DNA of 64,000 nucleotides, from NCBI RefSeq assembly GCF_000372725.1, contig NW_005199735.1, positions 45,036 to 109,035 of the forward strand, written 5' to 3'. The translations under genes were made by a program, and so were the position numbers. Below, piece by piece: positions 18,120 through 28,407 of the stretch. Every line of letters starts with the position of its first letter. The first letter of the stretch is position 1. Source of the DNA: Emiliania huxleyi CCMP1516. Its lineage: Eukaryota; Haptophyta; Isochrysidales; Noelaerhabdaceae. The notes under the pieces are model-generated. The model saw only the letters and a list, made by a program, of their open reading frames with translations, was not told the DNA's origin and did no database searches.

Positions 18120-19388
18120 AAAAAGAAAGGAGCCTCATCCCCTCTCTTTGTTGTCTCGACCCGATCCCCTCTCGGCCCGATCTCGGCCCGATCGGCTAGA
18201 TCTCAGCCTTAGGCGACACGCCGATGTCGACGTCGCCATTCTTTTTTTGCTTGGGCGGACAGCATGCCGGGGTAGGTAGGGTAGGTCTGGGCCCTCCCGT
18301 CGGGTTTTTCCCTCTCTCCACGCTGGAACTTTCACAGCAGAAAAAGAAATTTTCCGCGGAAATCACGATGTCAACCCTCCCCAAGTGGGTGATCTGGTGC
18401 TTGTAGGGCTTGAGAGTGGCCTGCCATGTCATAGGAAGGACTGTGGTTGCAGGAGAGTACCACCCCGGGACCACCCATCACTTTAGTTGGTATGTATGTA
18501 TGTAGGAAGGTGAAGAACAGCCAGGCTCGGACTGGACACCAACGCGGTATGGGTGGACGCTGGACAGATGATGACGACACGCACGAGCGACACACAGACA
18601 CAAACAGGCTCACAAGACACACAGCCAGCTGGCTGCCACACACCCTGAGTTGGCGCACACATAACTCAGGGCCACATTCTCCCTGTCGCCCCCCCAGCAC
18701 TCCAAAAGGTGCCAAAGTACACAAACAAGGGCACAACAAGACAACAGACGTCATGTGGGATGTCGTAAAATCTTTCTCACGAGGCCATCACTCTCCCACG
18801 CCTCGCGGCCGAGGAGCTCGTCACCATGGGGGACTGGGGGACCTCGCCCCAGGAGACGGGGGCCAAGCAGTCCCCACTCCTCTCGGCGGGGCGGCGCCGC
18901 CCAAGCCGGACCTGTGAACTGCGAGGAGCCGCCTTTTTTGAAAGATGAGGTGGCGGAACCGGTAGAATAGCTCGTTTGTTGATTAAGGTCCCTCGGGCCA
19001 GTTGGGGGGGGCAAACCCAGCCCGCCCCCTAGAACCCCGGGTAAGGCCCAGGTCGCAGGTGTGGCCTAGGGCATCAGAAGGGACCAAGAGGAGTCCAGTC
19101 TGAGCCATAGAGCCCATGTCTTTGCCCCCGAAGGTCGCGTTCAAATGCCCGGAACGGACGTTACAGTGGTGTCCGGCCGGCGCGATCACCGAGCTGTGAC
19201 GCTCAGGGAAGCCGGTTTCAGGTGCTGGTTTCTTTGGCCAGGGCTGGCCTTCCCCCCAGGCTGGATCAGCTGAGCAAGGTTTGGGGAGAATCCCCCGGTC
19301 AGATCTTCAGATATTTTGACGGATGACCGAAAATTACCCCTTAGTCGGGGTGTCGTGAGAAAAAGAAAAATCCGCACGGTAAGGGCTC
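18120..19388. other. Intergenic region upstream of the KH/WW gene
   Basis: Contains the family-B repeat at 18485-18745 and no supported gene. It must hold the promoters of the divergent 2OG oxygenase and KH/WW genes; no TATA-like or other conserved element stands out. Confidence 0.5.
18485..18745 (+). repeat. Dispersed repeat, family B, copy 2 (longest)
   Basis: Starts with TATGTATGTATGTAGG, then AAGGTGAAGAACAGCCAGGC and the shared CTCGGACTGGACACCAACGC core; continues through CACACAGACACAAACAGG, CCAGCTGGCTGCCACACACC and CTCAGGGCCACATTCTCCC to CAGCACTCCAAAAGGTGCC. The inverted counterpart is 23650-23925. Confidence 0.85.
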
Positions 19389-22283
19389 ATGAGCGGGGCC
19401 GCGCCGAGGCTCAACCCTCTCGCCACGGGGGACACGCAGCTGGCCCACACCCTTGTCCCCGGGCAGATGGTGGACATTGCGGGCGGGCGGGTCATGGAGG
19501 TGGTGGATGTGCCGGATCGGCTGCTCGCGCCGCTGCTCGGCGAGGGCGGAGCCACGCTAGAGGAGATTCGGCGCGTCTCGGGCGCGAGCATCGAGATGAT
19601 CGAGATGGTTAAGCTCAAGCTGGGCGACGCGGAGCGGCGCGCAATCGTCACGGGAGTCCGCACCATTGTCGCGCACGCCGTCAAGATGATTGCGGACGTC
19701 CTCGCCAACCCGACGGTGATGGTTGCGCAGCCGGTGCAGGCGACTGTCGAGACGCGCGTGATCGAGATCCCCTTCAACAAGGCGGGGCTCATCATCGGCC
19801 GCGCGGGCGAGACGATCCGCGACATTATGAGCAAGTCGGGCGCACACGTGCAAGTGTCGCGCGAAGCGACGGGCGAGGACGAGGAGACGCGGACAGTGAC
19901 AATCCAGGGGACCGCCGAGCAGATAGAGTCGGCAGCGGCGCACGTCAACTCGAAGCTGAACCCGGACGACTGGCAGCTCGCCGTCAAGGCGCAAAACGCG
20001 ATGGTGCGCTTGCGCCCTGCACCCTTGCACCCCCTCGCCCCTCCCCCCCGCGCAGCCTCGCCAGCCCCTCGCTCTCTTTCGCGGCGCATTCGTCCGACCG
20101 TCTCAGCCCTGCTGTGCACGCAGCGCGCCGGCTTCTCCGGCCCGCTTCCGGCGCCGGCGTCGCTCCCGATGCATTCCGTCGGCGCGGCGCCCCCGCCCCC
20201 GCCAGGCAGGGCCCCTGCTCCGTCGGCGGCGGCGGCGGCGGCGGACCCGAAGGCACGCGAGGACCTAGATGCGGGCCTGGATGCGGGCCTGGATGCGGGC
20301 CTGGATGCGGGCCTGGATGCGGGCTTGGATGCAGAGTTGGGGCCGTGCACCCCCACCTTGCACACGAGGCGGCACGAGCTCGGCTGTTCAGCCGCGTCGC
20401 AGTCCTGCTCCCTGTAGCCCCGGCCCTTGCAATCACGCGATGCGCCCGAGCAGCACGGCACGAGACAGAGCTGCGGCCCGTCCCGCCCTCAGCTGCCCGC
20501 GCTCACACAGAGGCACAACCGCGGGCCCACGATCACGCACACGAGAGTCGAGAGCAGACAGACAGCGACGACAGCCGGACGTCGCACTGGGTCCCTGGGC
20601 GAACGTGATAGCGGGCTATATGCTCACACACCCCTCTCCTACCCCAGGTCCGCGAGACGGCGCTTCGGTCTCTCGCTGCGATGGCGAGGGCCATTCTTGG
20701 AGATGACGGGCGGGAGACCCGCAAGGCCGACGCCAAGGCCGACGCCAAGGCCCACGGCACGAATGCCGGGGCCGGCGGCGCAGACGGCAAGAGCGAGGAG
20801 GGAGCGGGCGAGGCGGGCGAGGAGGGCGAGGGCGAGGGCGAGGGCGAAAGCGAGGCCGTCTTGGCTGAGCTGCAGCTGTCGATGTCGGTCGGTGGCGTCA
20901 TGTCGCTCCTCGACGACGGTCCGGTGGCGCAGCTGCAGGCGACCCTCCCCCCTGGCTTCCCCGTGGCTACCCCCAGGCTTCCCCGAGGCTACCCCGAGGC
21001 TAACCCCAGATTCCCCGGGCACCCTAAGGGTGGTCGGCGGAGCGCAGAACTGCTTCCCTGAGCCTCCTCTGGGCCTCCCTTGGGCCTTCTCAGACCTCCT
21101 CTGACCCTCCCCTGGACTCTCTCTCGACCCTCTCCGAACCTTCCACGAACCTTCCACGAACCTTCCGCAGGCGAGTGGCGTCGAGCTGCACCTCGCAAAG
21201 CTTCCCTCCCGCGGCCAGCGCGCCGTCAAGCTGAGCGGCGAGGTGTGGGCACCGCCACTGCCCTCGCTGCACCCGCTTCCAGATAGCCCTGGCCGCTCTC
21301 TTGCTGGCATGCCTCCGACGCTGGCCAGCCCCCTCCCCTGGCCTCCCTCTGCCTGGCGCCCCCCCCCTTCCCCCCCCCTCCCAACCCCCCCCCCCACCCC
21401 GACCCCGCCCCCCCGACCCCGCCCGACACCCGACCCGCCCAGGCGACTGCCGTCGAGACGGTCGCGGCGTTCCTGCGCGCTTGCGACGCGCGTGCGGCGC
21501 GGCGGCAGAAGCGGCGGCGGCCGCTCGCCCCGCAAGACGCCGCGCGGCGCTACTACGACCGGTACTACGAGGAGGGCGGGATCGTGCTCCTAGATGCGGA
21601 GGACATATCTCCCCATATTTCCCCAGATCTCCCCCAGATATCGAGGCCTAGAAGCGGAACACTGTGCATTCTTGTACTCCAACTCGCGCTCGAGAGGACA
21701 ACCAATCCGCGGGAGTCCGCCGGAGTCCGCCGTATTCACTGTATCCCGTGTGTACGCGCGATGCTCCGAATACACGGCACTGAGGGACCGTCCTCCCGCC
21801 CTGACTTCGGTGTGTCTCATGACGCAGGATCGCGTACCGGCCGCCGCAGCGGCTCTGGCACGAGCCGGACGCCGAGGCTGAGCGCTTCAAGTCGTGGGCG
21901 GCATACTACCGCGAGCAGGCTAGCGGAGGGGGGCGGGGCTCTGGTGGCGGCAACTGCAGACGCACCTCACCTCGGCCTCTGTCCGCACCCCCTCTCAGGC
22001 CGCCGCCGCCGAGGAGCAGCAGCGCGAGGCGGAGGAGGTGCCGGCTGTGCGGCGCACCAAGAAGAAGAGCTGCGGCAACAGCGGCCCGAGTGGCGGGGCC
22101 TCGGCGCCGCCCGCAGAGGCGGGGCCGGCGCCGATGCCGCAGGCCAAGCCGGAGCAGGGAGGGGGCGAGGCGGAGCACGCACTGCCGGAGGGCTGGCAGA
22201 AGGGGGTGACGCCCGACGGGCGCGACTACTTTTACAACGTGGGCACCGGCGCGACGCAGTGGATCCGGCCCAACGACTACTAG
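19389..22283 (+). CDS. KH- and WW-domain RNA-binding protein
   Basis: Exons: 19389-20003, 20648-20938, 21171-21242, 21443 to about 21604, 21828-21918 and 21999-22283. The first exon has a degenerate KH domain (VDVPDRLLAPLLGEGGATL) and a canonical one (ETRVIEIPFNKAGLIIGRAG with the GxxG loop, then TIRDIMSKSGAHVQVSRE). The middle is charged and Glu/Gly-rich. The last exon ends in a WW domain: LPEGWQKGVTPDGRDYFYNV then TQWIRPNDY (two W, YF, P). KH plus WW suggests pre-mRNA processing, with the WW binding Pro-rich splicing partners. Donors at 20938 (CAG|GCGACC) and 21918 (CAG|GCTAGC) are GC; the exon 4/5 junction was not settled. Intron 1 contains a 12-bp tandem array. Confidence 0.85.
20266..20336 (+). 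repeat. 12-bp tandem array GATGCGGGCCTG
   Basis: Six near-perfect units inside intron 1 of the KH/WW gene. The array keeps the reading frame open but a good acceptor (CCCAG|GTCCGC at 20647) gives a clear continuation of the protein, so it is treated as intronic. Confidence 0.8.
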
Positions 22284-22435
22284 CGCAGGCCGTCTGGGGG
22301 CATCGGGGCGAGGTGCTGCGAGGCGCGGCGAGGCGAGACGCTATCTTTTGAGGGGTGGGTGGGTGGGGGGTTACAAAAAACACGGAGCACACCTTTTTGG
22401 TGCTTTTTAAAGTCAGACACATACACACACGTCAT

Positions 22436-22505
22436 GGACATGGACATGGACATGGACATGGACATGGACATGGACATGGACATGGACATGGACATGGACA
22501 TGGAG
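22436..22505 (+). repeat. Hexanucleotide microsatellite (ATGGAC)n
   Basis: About eleven perfect ATGGAC units just downstream of the KH/WW gene. Confidence 0.95.
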
Positions 22506-22594
22506 TCCTGGATGGAGGTAAAAGTACACATACGCGCGCGCTCTACGACCTCTTGGCGCCTATATGTCAAACAAAGAAAACACCCACGCGCCGC

Positions 22595-22692
22595 CTCATT
22601 TGGAGAGCGCGGACCGCCTCGTTTGGAGAGCACGGAGCTTGCATTAATGGGACGCTGCTGAATCAAGAGGGGAATCCGCCTCGTTCTGCGAC
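22595..22692 (+). repeat. Direct repeat, family D, copy 1
   Basis: TTTGGAGAGCACGGAGCTTG, AATGGGACGCTGCTGAATCA and AGAGGGGAATCCGCCTC recur with few changes at 24828-24902 in the same orientation, bracketing the repeat cluster between them. Confidence 0.8.
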
Positions 22693-22824
22693 GTGAACAG
22701 GGCTGGAAAATAGACACGCTGCCAACCCGAGCACTTCGGCCTTCGCACAGAGGGCACTCCCAATCGCTCCAGCCGCGAGCGCTTGTGAGTGAGCGCGCCG
22801 GGAGGGTCTCCTCACAATCCAAAC

Positions 22825-23150
22825 AGTGATCGCACCGATTGCGAGGGACCCGCTCGCAATCCTAGAAGTCGTAGGACTAGACTTTGCTCGGATTGCGAGC
22901 GCGCTGGTAGTAGTCGTAGGCGTCACCAGTCACCTTGGGAGCTGCTCTTAGTCCTAGAAGATGTAGGACCTTGGGAGCGGAGCTGCTCTTAGTCCTAGAA
23001 GATGTAGGATTGCGAGCGTAGGTGCTAGCAATCGTACAGAGATGCTACGATTGCGAGGAGTGCTGCTCACAATCCTTCGACTTCTAGGATTGAGAGCGAG
23101 GCTGCTCTCAATCATAGCGGTCTACAAAAGAAGGTTCACCCACACTGACA
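22825..23150 (+). repeat. Hairpin-rich repeat, family C, copy 2 (left arm of an inverted pair)
   Basis: Shares most of its length with 13990-14290, with an internal duplication of the CCTTGGGAGCGGAGCTGCTC block. Its right part, GATGCTACGATTGCGAGGAG through GCGGTCTACAAAAGAAGG and TTCACC, is the reverse complement of 24075-24195. Confidence 0.88.
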
Positions 23151-23649
23151 GGGATCGTCAAGGCACACTGACAGGGGTGGCCGTGTCAGCAAGGCCTCGA
23201 AAAATCACGCCGAGACGGCGTTTCAGAAAACTGACAGAGGTGGCAAGTGGCCACTCCACCGCGACGCGCATGCGAGGCTTGTCCGACACGCCAGCGACGG
23301 CTGCGATCATGCTGCTGACTGCTCAAAGCGGTGCCGCCGGCGTGCGCGGCGCCGTCTCAGACAAAGTGCGGAAATCCCTGCGGCGACACCGTCGCGAATC
23401 GCACCCGCGATGCCATGCTCCGGTACTAGTAGCGTAGTAGCAATCTAGATTCAGCACGCACGCGCCTCTGCTCGCAACCACTCGTCCAATGAACTGTCGT
23501 CACCCATGAGTGCGAGTTAGGGCTAGCGGCTGGCCAATAGCCTGTGAGCAGGGCGTCCATAGACACCTCACAAGACCCCACACACGGTCTCGTCCATGCC
23601 TTGCGGCTGGCGACGAGATTGCTAGAGGCGGAGCAAGCCTGCTCTAGTC

Positions 23650-23925
23650 TCACACGTTCGCCCCTGTCGCCTGTCTGTGTTGTTGTTCTTGTGGCACCTT
23701 GGAGTGCTGGGGGGGGCGACAGGGGGGACGTGGCCCTGAGTGATGTGTACGCCCACTCAGGATGTGTGGCAGCCCGCTGGCTGTGTGTCTTGTGAGCTTG
23801 TTTGTGTCTGTGTGTCGCTCGTGCGTGTCGTGATCATCTGTCTAGCGTCCACCCATACCGCGTCGGTGTCCAGTCCGAGCCTGACTGTTCTTCTCCTTCC
23901 TACTTACATTTACATAGAGTAGCAA
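23650..23925 (-). repeat. Dispersed repeat, family B, copy 3
   Basis: Reverse complement of 18485-18745: GGCACCTTGGAGTGCTGGGG through GTCCAGTCCGAGCCTGACTG and TTCTTCTCCTTCCTAC. Several substitutions show it is an independent older copy. Confidence 0.8.
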
Positions 23926-23934
23926 TATGCGACA

Positions 23935-24075
23935 ACGCCGTCGTAAAGTTCGCGCCAGTCCCATGCCAGAAAGGAAGAAAACAGACAAACCAAACGAGGG
24001 ATGGGAGGAGGACAAGGTCCCCACCTGAGCAGGATTTTGGAAGGACGATCAGGGACACAGGCACACTGACGGTGA
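23935..24075 (-). repeat. Mosaic dispersed repeat, family A, copy 5
   Basis: Contains CGCGCCAGTCCCATGCC, GAAAACAGACAAACC, CGAGGGATGGGAGGAGGAC and GCAGGATTTTGGAAGGACG in the order of the copy at 25265-25495. Confidence 0.75.
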
Positions 24076-24200
24076 ACCTTCTTTTGTAGACCGCTAGGAT
24101 TGAGAGCAGCCTCGCTCTCAATCCTAGAAGTCGAAGGATTGTGAGCAGCACTCCTCGCAATCGTAGCATCTCTGTACGATTGCTAGAAGCACCTACGCTC
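24075..24200 (-). repeat. Hairpin-rich repeat, family C, copy 3 (right arm of the inverted pair)
   Basis: GGTGAACCTTCTTTTGTAGA through CTCTGTACGATTGC, the inverted partner of 23035-23150 about 1 kb away. Confidence 0.88.
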
Positions 24201-25264
24201 GAGCGGCCACTCGTCATCGGCCTCCGCTCTGGCAGCGCTCAGGCCCGCGCGGCGTTGCAGCAGCGGACGATGAACGTGCGGCTGTGCGAAGCCGGCAGCA
24301 AACGCTGGCAGCCAGAGATATACGAGCACGAGCGTCATTTGGCGGCGGCGCACACGCGATTGTGGGGCACCAGGCTCGTTTGATCGACTCGTCGTCGTCG
24401 TCCGGGCACGAACGCCGGCGGCACCCGCTCGATGGCAAGCTCGATCTTGGAGGAAGTCTCACGCGCGGCGTTTTTCGCATGGTCGTGGCGCGTCTAGTCG
24501 AGGGTATTTACTAGCTCCGAGTGTGTTCTTTATTTGGCCCCCTCCCTGCGAACGCGCACGCACCCCAGGGTCAGGGCTCTCTTGCCCGCAGCCCATGCCG
24601 ACGGGTCATCCGGCCCGCTCGGTGCGCTTCATAGCTCCCCGGCGGCCCGCTCGCCGGCCCGCTGTGGGATGTGAGATTGATCGTCTTGATGAGACCGCGC
24701 TCCGCAAGTCGCTCTCGCGAATTTCCTTGCATTTGCATGCGCCGCCTCACTTTCGTTCGTTCGGCTGCGGTCTCATTTTTCTTTTTCTTTCTTTGAGTAA
24801 GGGTGTCAAAAACTCAAAAAAAGGGCCGCCTCGTTTGGAGAGCACGTAGCTTGCATAAATGGGACGCTGCTGAATCAAGAGGGGAATCCGCCTCTTTCTG
24901 TGCCTATCAAACAAGGCCGAGCGCTTCGCGCGAGCCGCCTGCGACCAACTTGCCTACCTCCTCGTCGCGGCGACGACCCGGGTACGCTCGTCCGCACTAC
25001 CCACTGGCCTCGCCCTGCCCTATCCACTCCTCGTGCGCAAGCAGATGACCCAACATCATTTGAGAGTCACACGATGGCCGCCTCGCCGACTGCGTCGCTC
25101 GCCCACTCACACATCCAAAGTGCAGTCCCCGTACATTCCCGCCAGCTCGTTGGCCTTTCTAGCTACGGCAGCCTGACGTCCTCCTGCGACTTTGGAACTG
25201 ACTGCTCCGACTGCGGGCCGCGCGACATGCATGTGTGTGTGCATTGGACCGGGGTGGTGTGGCG

Positions 25265-25495
25265 CGTGTCGGCCGGGATTCATCTTCGGTGCGGGTGGCA
25301 GAAAGAAAGAAAGAAAACAGACAACCCAAACGAGGGATAGGGGAGGAGGACAGGGCCCACACCTGCACGAGCAGGATTTTGGAAGGACGATCAGGGGGAC
25401 AGGTGGGGCTCTCCTGCTCCTGACAAGGGACACGACAGGCTCGCAGCGCGATGCACGGTGGAATCCCAACTCCACTGGCGGTCTCATCTCAGTCT
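25265..25495 (-). repeat. Mosaic dispersed repeat, family A, copy 6
   Basis: Reverse complement of 1405-1600 with near identity over about 200 bp; ends only about 100 bp upstream of the PRP4 kinase start, so it may lie in that gene's promoter or 5' UTR. Confidence 0.85.
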
Positions 25496-25599
25496 AGCGG
25501 CCTTTCCTTCAGCTTGTCCCGCGTGTTTTTCTTGCGCCGTCTCAGCTTGCTGCCTGCTTGCGCCTTGTACTAAGGGGGCCCCCCGGGGAAGGCCCGCCG

Positions 25600-28108
25600 A
25601 TGGACAGGGATTACAAGCGGCCGCGCTACGACGACCGACGCGACGGCGCGCCGCGCGACCGCCGCGACTATTACCGCGACGAGGAGCGGCGCGGGGGCGA
25701 CCGCGAGCGCGACCGCGAGCGCGACCGCGACAGGGAGCGCGACAGGGAACGGGGGGGGCGCGACTACGACCGGCGGGACGGCGAGCGCCACCGCGAGCGC
25801 GGAGACCGGCCGCGCGAGCGGCCGCGCGAGGCCTCCGACGGCGGCGCCAACGCCCGGGCGCTTCAAGCGCAGGGCGCGTCCTCTGCGCAAGGCGGCGCGC
25901 CCGGCGGAAGCGGGGCGGCGGAAGCGGAGCTCCTCGAGGCGAAGAAGCGCCGCGAGGAGGAGGAGTACCGCCAGCGCGTGGAGAGGCAGGCCGAGATGAT
26001 GGAGGAGGACGACGAGGCGCGGGAGAATCGGCTGATAGAGGAGAGGCGCGCGCGGCGTGCAGCGTTGCTCGAGAAGCACAAGGCGGCGGCGGCAGCGGCG
26101 GGGCCGTCGTCGGCGGCAGAGCCTGCGATAGGAGCGCCGGCTGCGGGACAGCCCCCGGCCGAGGAGAAGGCCACAGCAAAGGTGGAGGCTGCGCCCACTG
26201 CTGAGAACGGCCTTGCGGCTGCCAAGGGGGCGGCAGCCGCAGGGCCCACCAGTGCGCCGAGCGGGCCTGCTGCCGCTCCGCCTGCAGGTGAGGAGCCGCC
26301 GAGGAGCGCCGCGTCGGACAAGGCGGCTGGCAGCGACTCGGAGTCAGACGAGCCGACGGCCAAGCCGCAGGGGTCCGTGCCGGGCGCCGCTGTGAGCGAT
26401 GAGGCGCGCGCGCGCGAGTCGGAGCTCAAGGCTTTCATGCTTGCCCGCCTGAAGTCGACGGAGAAGGGGTCGAAGCCGCGGGAGCCGCCGCCGAAGAAGG
26501 CGGATCAGGCGGAGGCGGACGACCCCGACGGCGGCGGCGGCGGGTTTGACATGTTCAACGACGACGTGGAAGATGTCGACCGCGAGGCGGAGCTAGACGA
26601 GGCCGCCGCCATGGACCGGGGCGACAACTACGACGACAAGGAGGGGTACTACGCGCACCGGGTGGGCGACGTGCTCGCCGAGCGGTACAAGGTGCTCGGC
26701 TCCTTCGGCAAGGGCGTCTTCTCCACTGTCGTGCGCTGCGCCGTGCTAGGCGCCGCAGAGGGCGAGCCTGCCGAGGTGGCGGTCAAGGTGCAGCGCAACA
26801 ACGAGATGATGCGCCGCGCGGGCGAGAAGGAGATTGCGATCCTGGAGCGGCTGCGCAACGCGGACCCGGAGAACCGCAAGCACTGCATCCGCCTCGTCGG
26901 CCGCTTTGACCACGAGGCGCCCCCCGCCCCTGCGGTTCTNNNNNNNNNNNNNNNNNNNNNNNNNNNNNNNNNNNNNNNNNNNNNNNNNNNNNNNNNNNNN
27001 NNNNNNNNNNNNNNNNNNNNNNNNNNNNNNNNNNNNNNNACCGGCCCCGCCCCGCCCCGCAGGACCACCTCTGCATGGTCTTCGAGGCGCTGCACCAGAA
27101 CCTGCGCTCCGCTGTGAAGCAGTTTGGGCACAAGCGCGGCATCCAGATAGACGCGGTGCGCGCCTACTCGCGCCAGCTGTTCACCGCGCTGCGGCACATG
27201 GAGAAGCTGGGCATCGTGCACGCCGACCTCAAGCCGGACAACATCGTCGTCAACGAAAAGTACAACCTGCTCAAGGTGTGCGACTTCGGCTCCGCGGTGG
27301 AGGCCGACGACCAGGAGCTCACCCCGTACATGGTCTCGCGCTTTTACCGCGCCCCCGAGATCATGATGGGCCTGCACTTTTCGTGCCCGATCGACGCTTG
27401 GGCCGCCGCCGTGTCGCTGTTTGAGCTCTACACCGGCCGCATCATGTTCATGGGCAACTCGAACAACTCGATGCTCAAGCTCATCCAGGAGGTGAAGGGC
27501 AAGATGCCGCACAAGCTCATCCGCAAGGGCATCTTTGCAGAGCTGCACTTTGACCCCGACTACGACTTCCTCTACAAGGAGCGCGACCGCGTCACCGGCC
27601 GCGAGGTGCAACACCCCCCCCCCCCCCCCCCGGGGGGGGGGGGCCTTCCACCCACACAGGGCTCTCACCCTCGCCCTTGCTGGCCGTAAGTGCTCGGGGC
27701 CCCACACCTCGCCGCATCGCTGCCGCGACCTCCTCCTGACTCCAGTACACACGAGATGCAGCCCCCGAGATGTCGCGCCAGAGAGGGACCCGCGCCCGCG
27801 CGCGCGCCGCGCCGTGCGAGCCTTCCCGCGCGCCGCCCGCCTCCCCCCTCGCCCCGCCCGCCTCCCGCGCCCCACGCCCCTCCCCTCCCCTCAAGGTGAT
27901 CCGCCTCGTCAAGTTCGAGCAGCGCGCCATCCCGGGGCACGACCTGCGCTCGCTCCTCTCGCAAGGCGCAAAGCTCAGCGAGGCCGAGGCGCGCAAGGTT
28001 GTGATGCTGGCCGACTTTCTCGACAAGGCGCTCACCCTCGACCCGGCCAAGCGGCTGAAGCCGGCCGAGGCGCTCAAGCACCCCTTTTGCGACCTCAACC
28101 GCAAGTGA
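25600..28108 (+). CDS. PRPF4B: PRP4-type splicing kinase (PRPF4B family)
   Basis: Three exons, 25600-26916, 27063-27605 and 27896-28108, about 690 residues. The N-terminus is an RD/RE/RS-like region (DRERDRERDRDRERDRER) with an Ala-rich middle; the kinase domain starts at YKVLGSFGKGVFSTVVRCAV (Gly loop), EVAVKVQRNN (ATP Lys), KEIAIL (aC Glu), then after the intron DHLCMVFEALHQNLRSAVKQ, the catalytic loop GIVHADLKPDNIVVNE, CDFGSA, MVSRFYRAPEIMMG and ELYTGRIMFMGNSNN with LKGKMP-like VKGKMPHKLIRKGIF, both hallmarks of PRP4. HAD instead of HRD in the catalytic loop is normal for this family. Nuclear kinase of the spliceosomal tri-snRNP. Intron 1 has a GC donor (GAG|GCGCCC), and the run of N lies wholly inside it, so the coding sequence is complete. 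Confidence 0.93.
26940..27039. other. Assembly gap, 100 N
   Basis: Exactly 100 N in intron 1 of the PRP4 kinase, between a C-rich tract on each side. The round number indicates a gap of unknown true size. Confidence 0.99.
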
Positions 28109-28225
28109 CACCTCCGCCGAGCCCTCGGCGTGCACGCCTGTCGATGACGCGCGCGCGCCGCCGCCGCGCCGCCACGCTGCATGCCCCACGTGCCCCCCGC
28201 GATACTCAAACGGACGTGAGGGTAA

Positions 28226-28229
28226 TACG

Positions 28230-28287
<58 letters not shown>
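28226..28287 (+). repeat. (GA)n microsatellite
   Basis: About thirty GA units about 120 bp upstream of the SABATH-MTHFR start codon, in its presumed promoter or 5' UTR. Confidence 0.97.
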
Positions 28288-28288
<1 letters not shown>

Positions 28289-28407
28289 GCCGGACCCCGA
28301 GCAGTGGGGTGGTGGTGTCATTGTTTGTGAGAGCGAGCGGGTTCTGGGGGCGTACGGGCAGTCATTCTGATTTCTTTTGTTTGAGCGCGGGCGGGGGCCT
28401 CTTGACG

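Larger units (their letters stand above)
22284..25599. other. Repeat-rich block without a supported gene
   Basis: Holds family-D direct repeats at each end (22595, 24828), family-C hairpin repeats (22825-23130 and inverted 24075-24200), family B inverted (23650-23925), and family A (23935-24075, 25265-25495). Short open frames (for example 24207-24383 reading GLRSGSAQARAALQQRTMNV) have no recognisable domain. Confidence 0.6.

Noticed and set aside
25484-26438. Minus-strand frames opposite the PRP4 N-terminus
   Set aside because: Antisense of RD/RE repeats and Ala-rich coding sequence; no independent features.
27535-28407. Long plus-strand open frame upstream of and in frame with the SABATH domain
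   Set aside because: It is an out-of-frame shadow of the PRP4 kinase exon and intron plus a GA microsatellite; the SABATH start at 28408 gives the normal N-terminus of the family.
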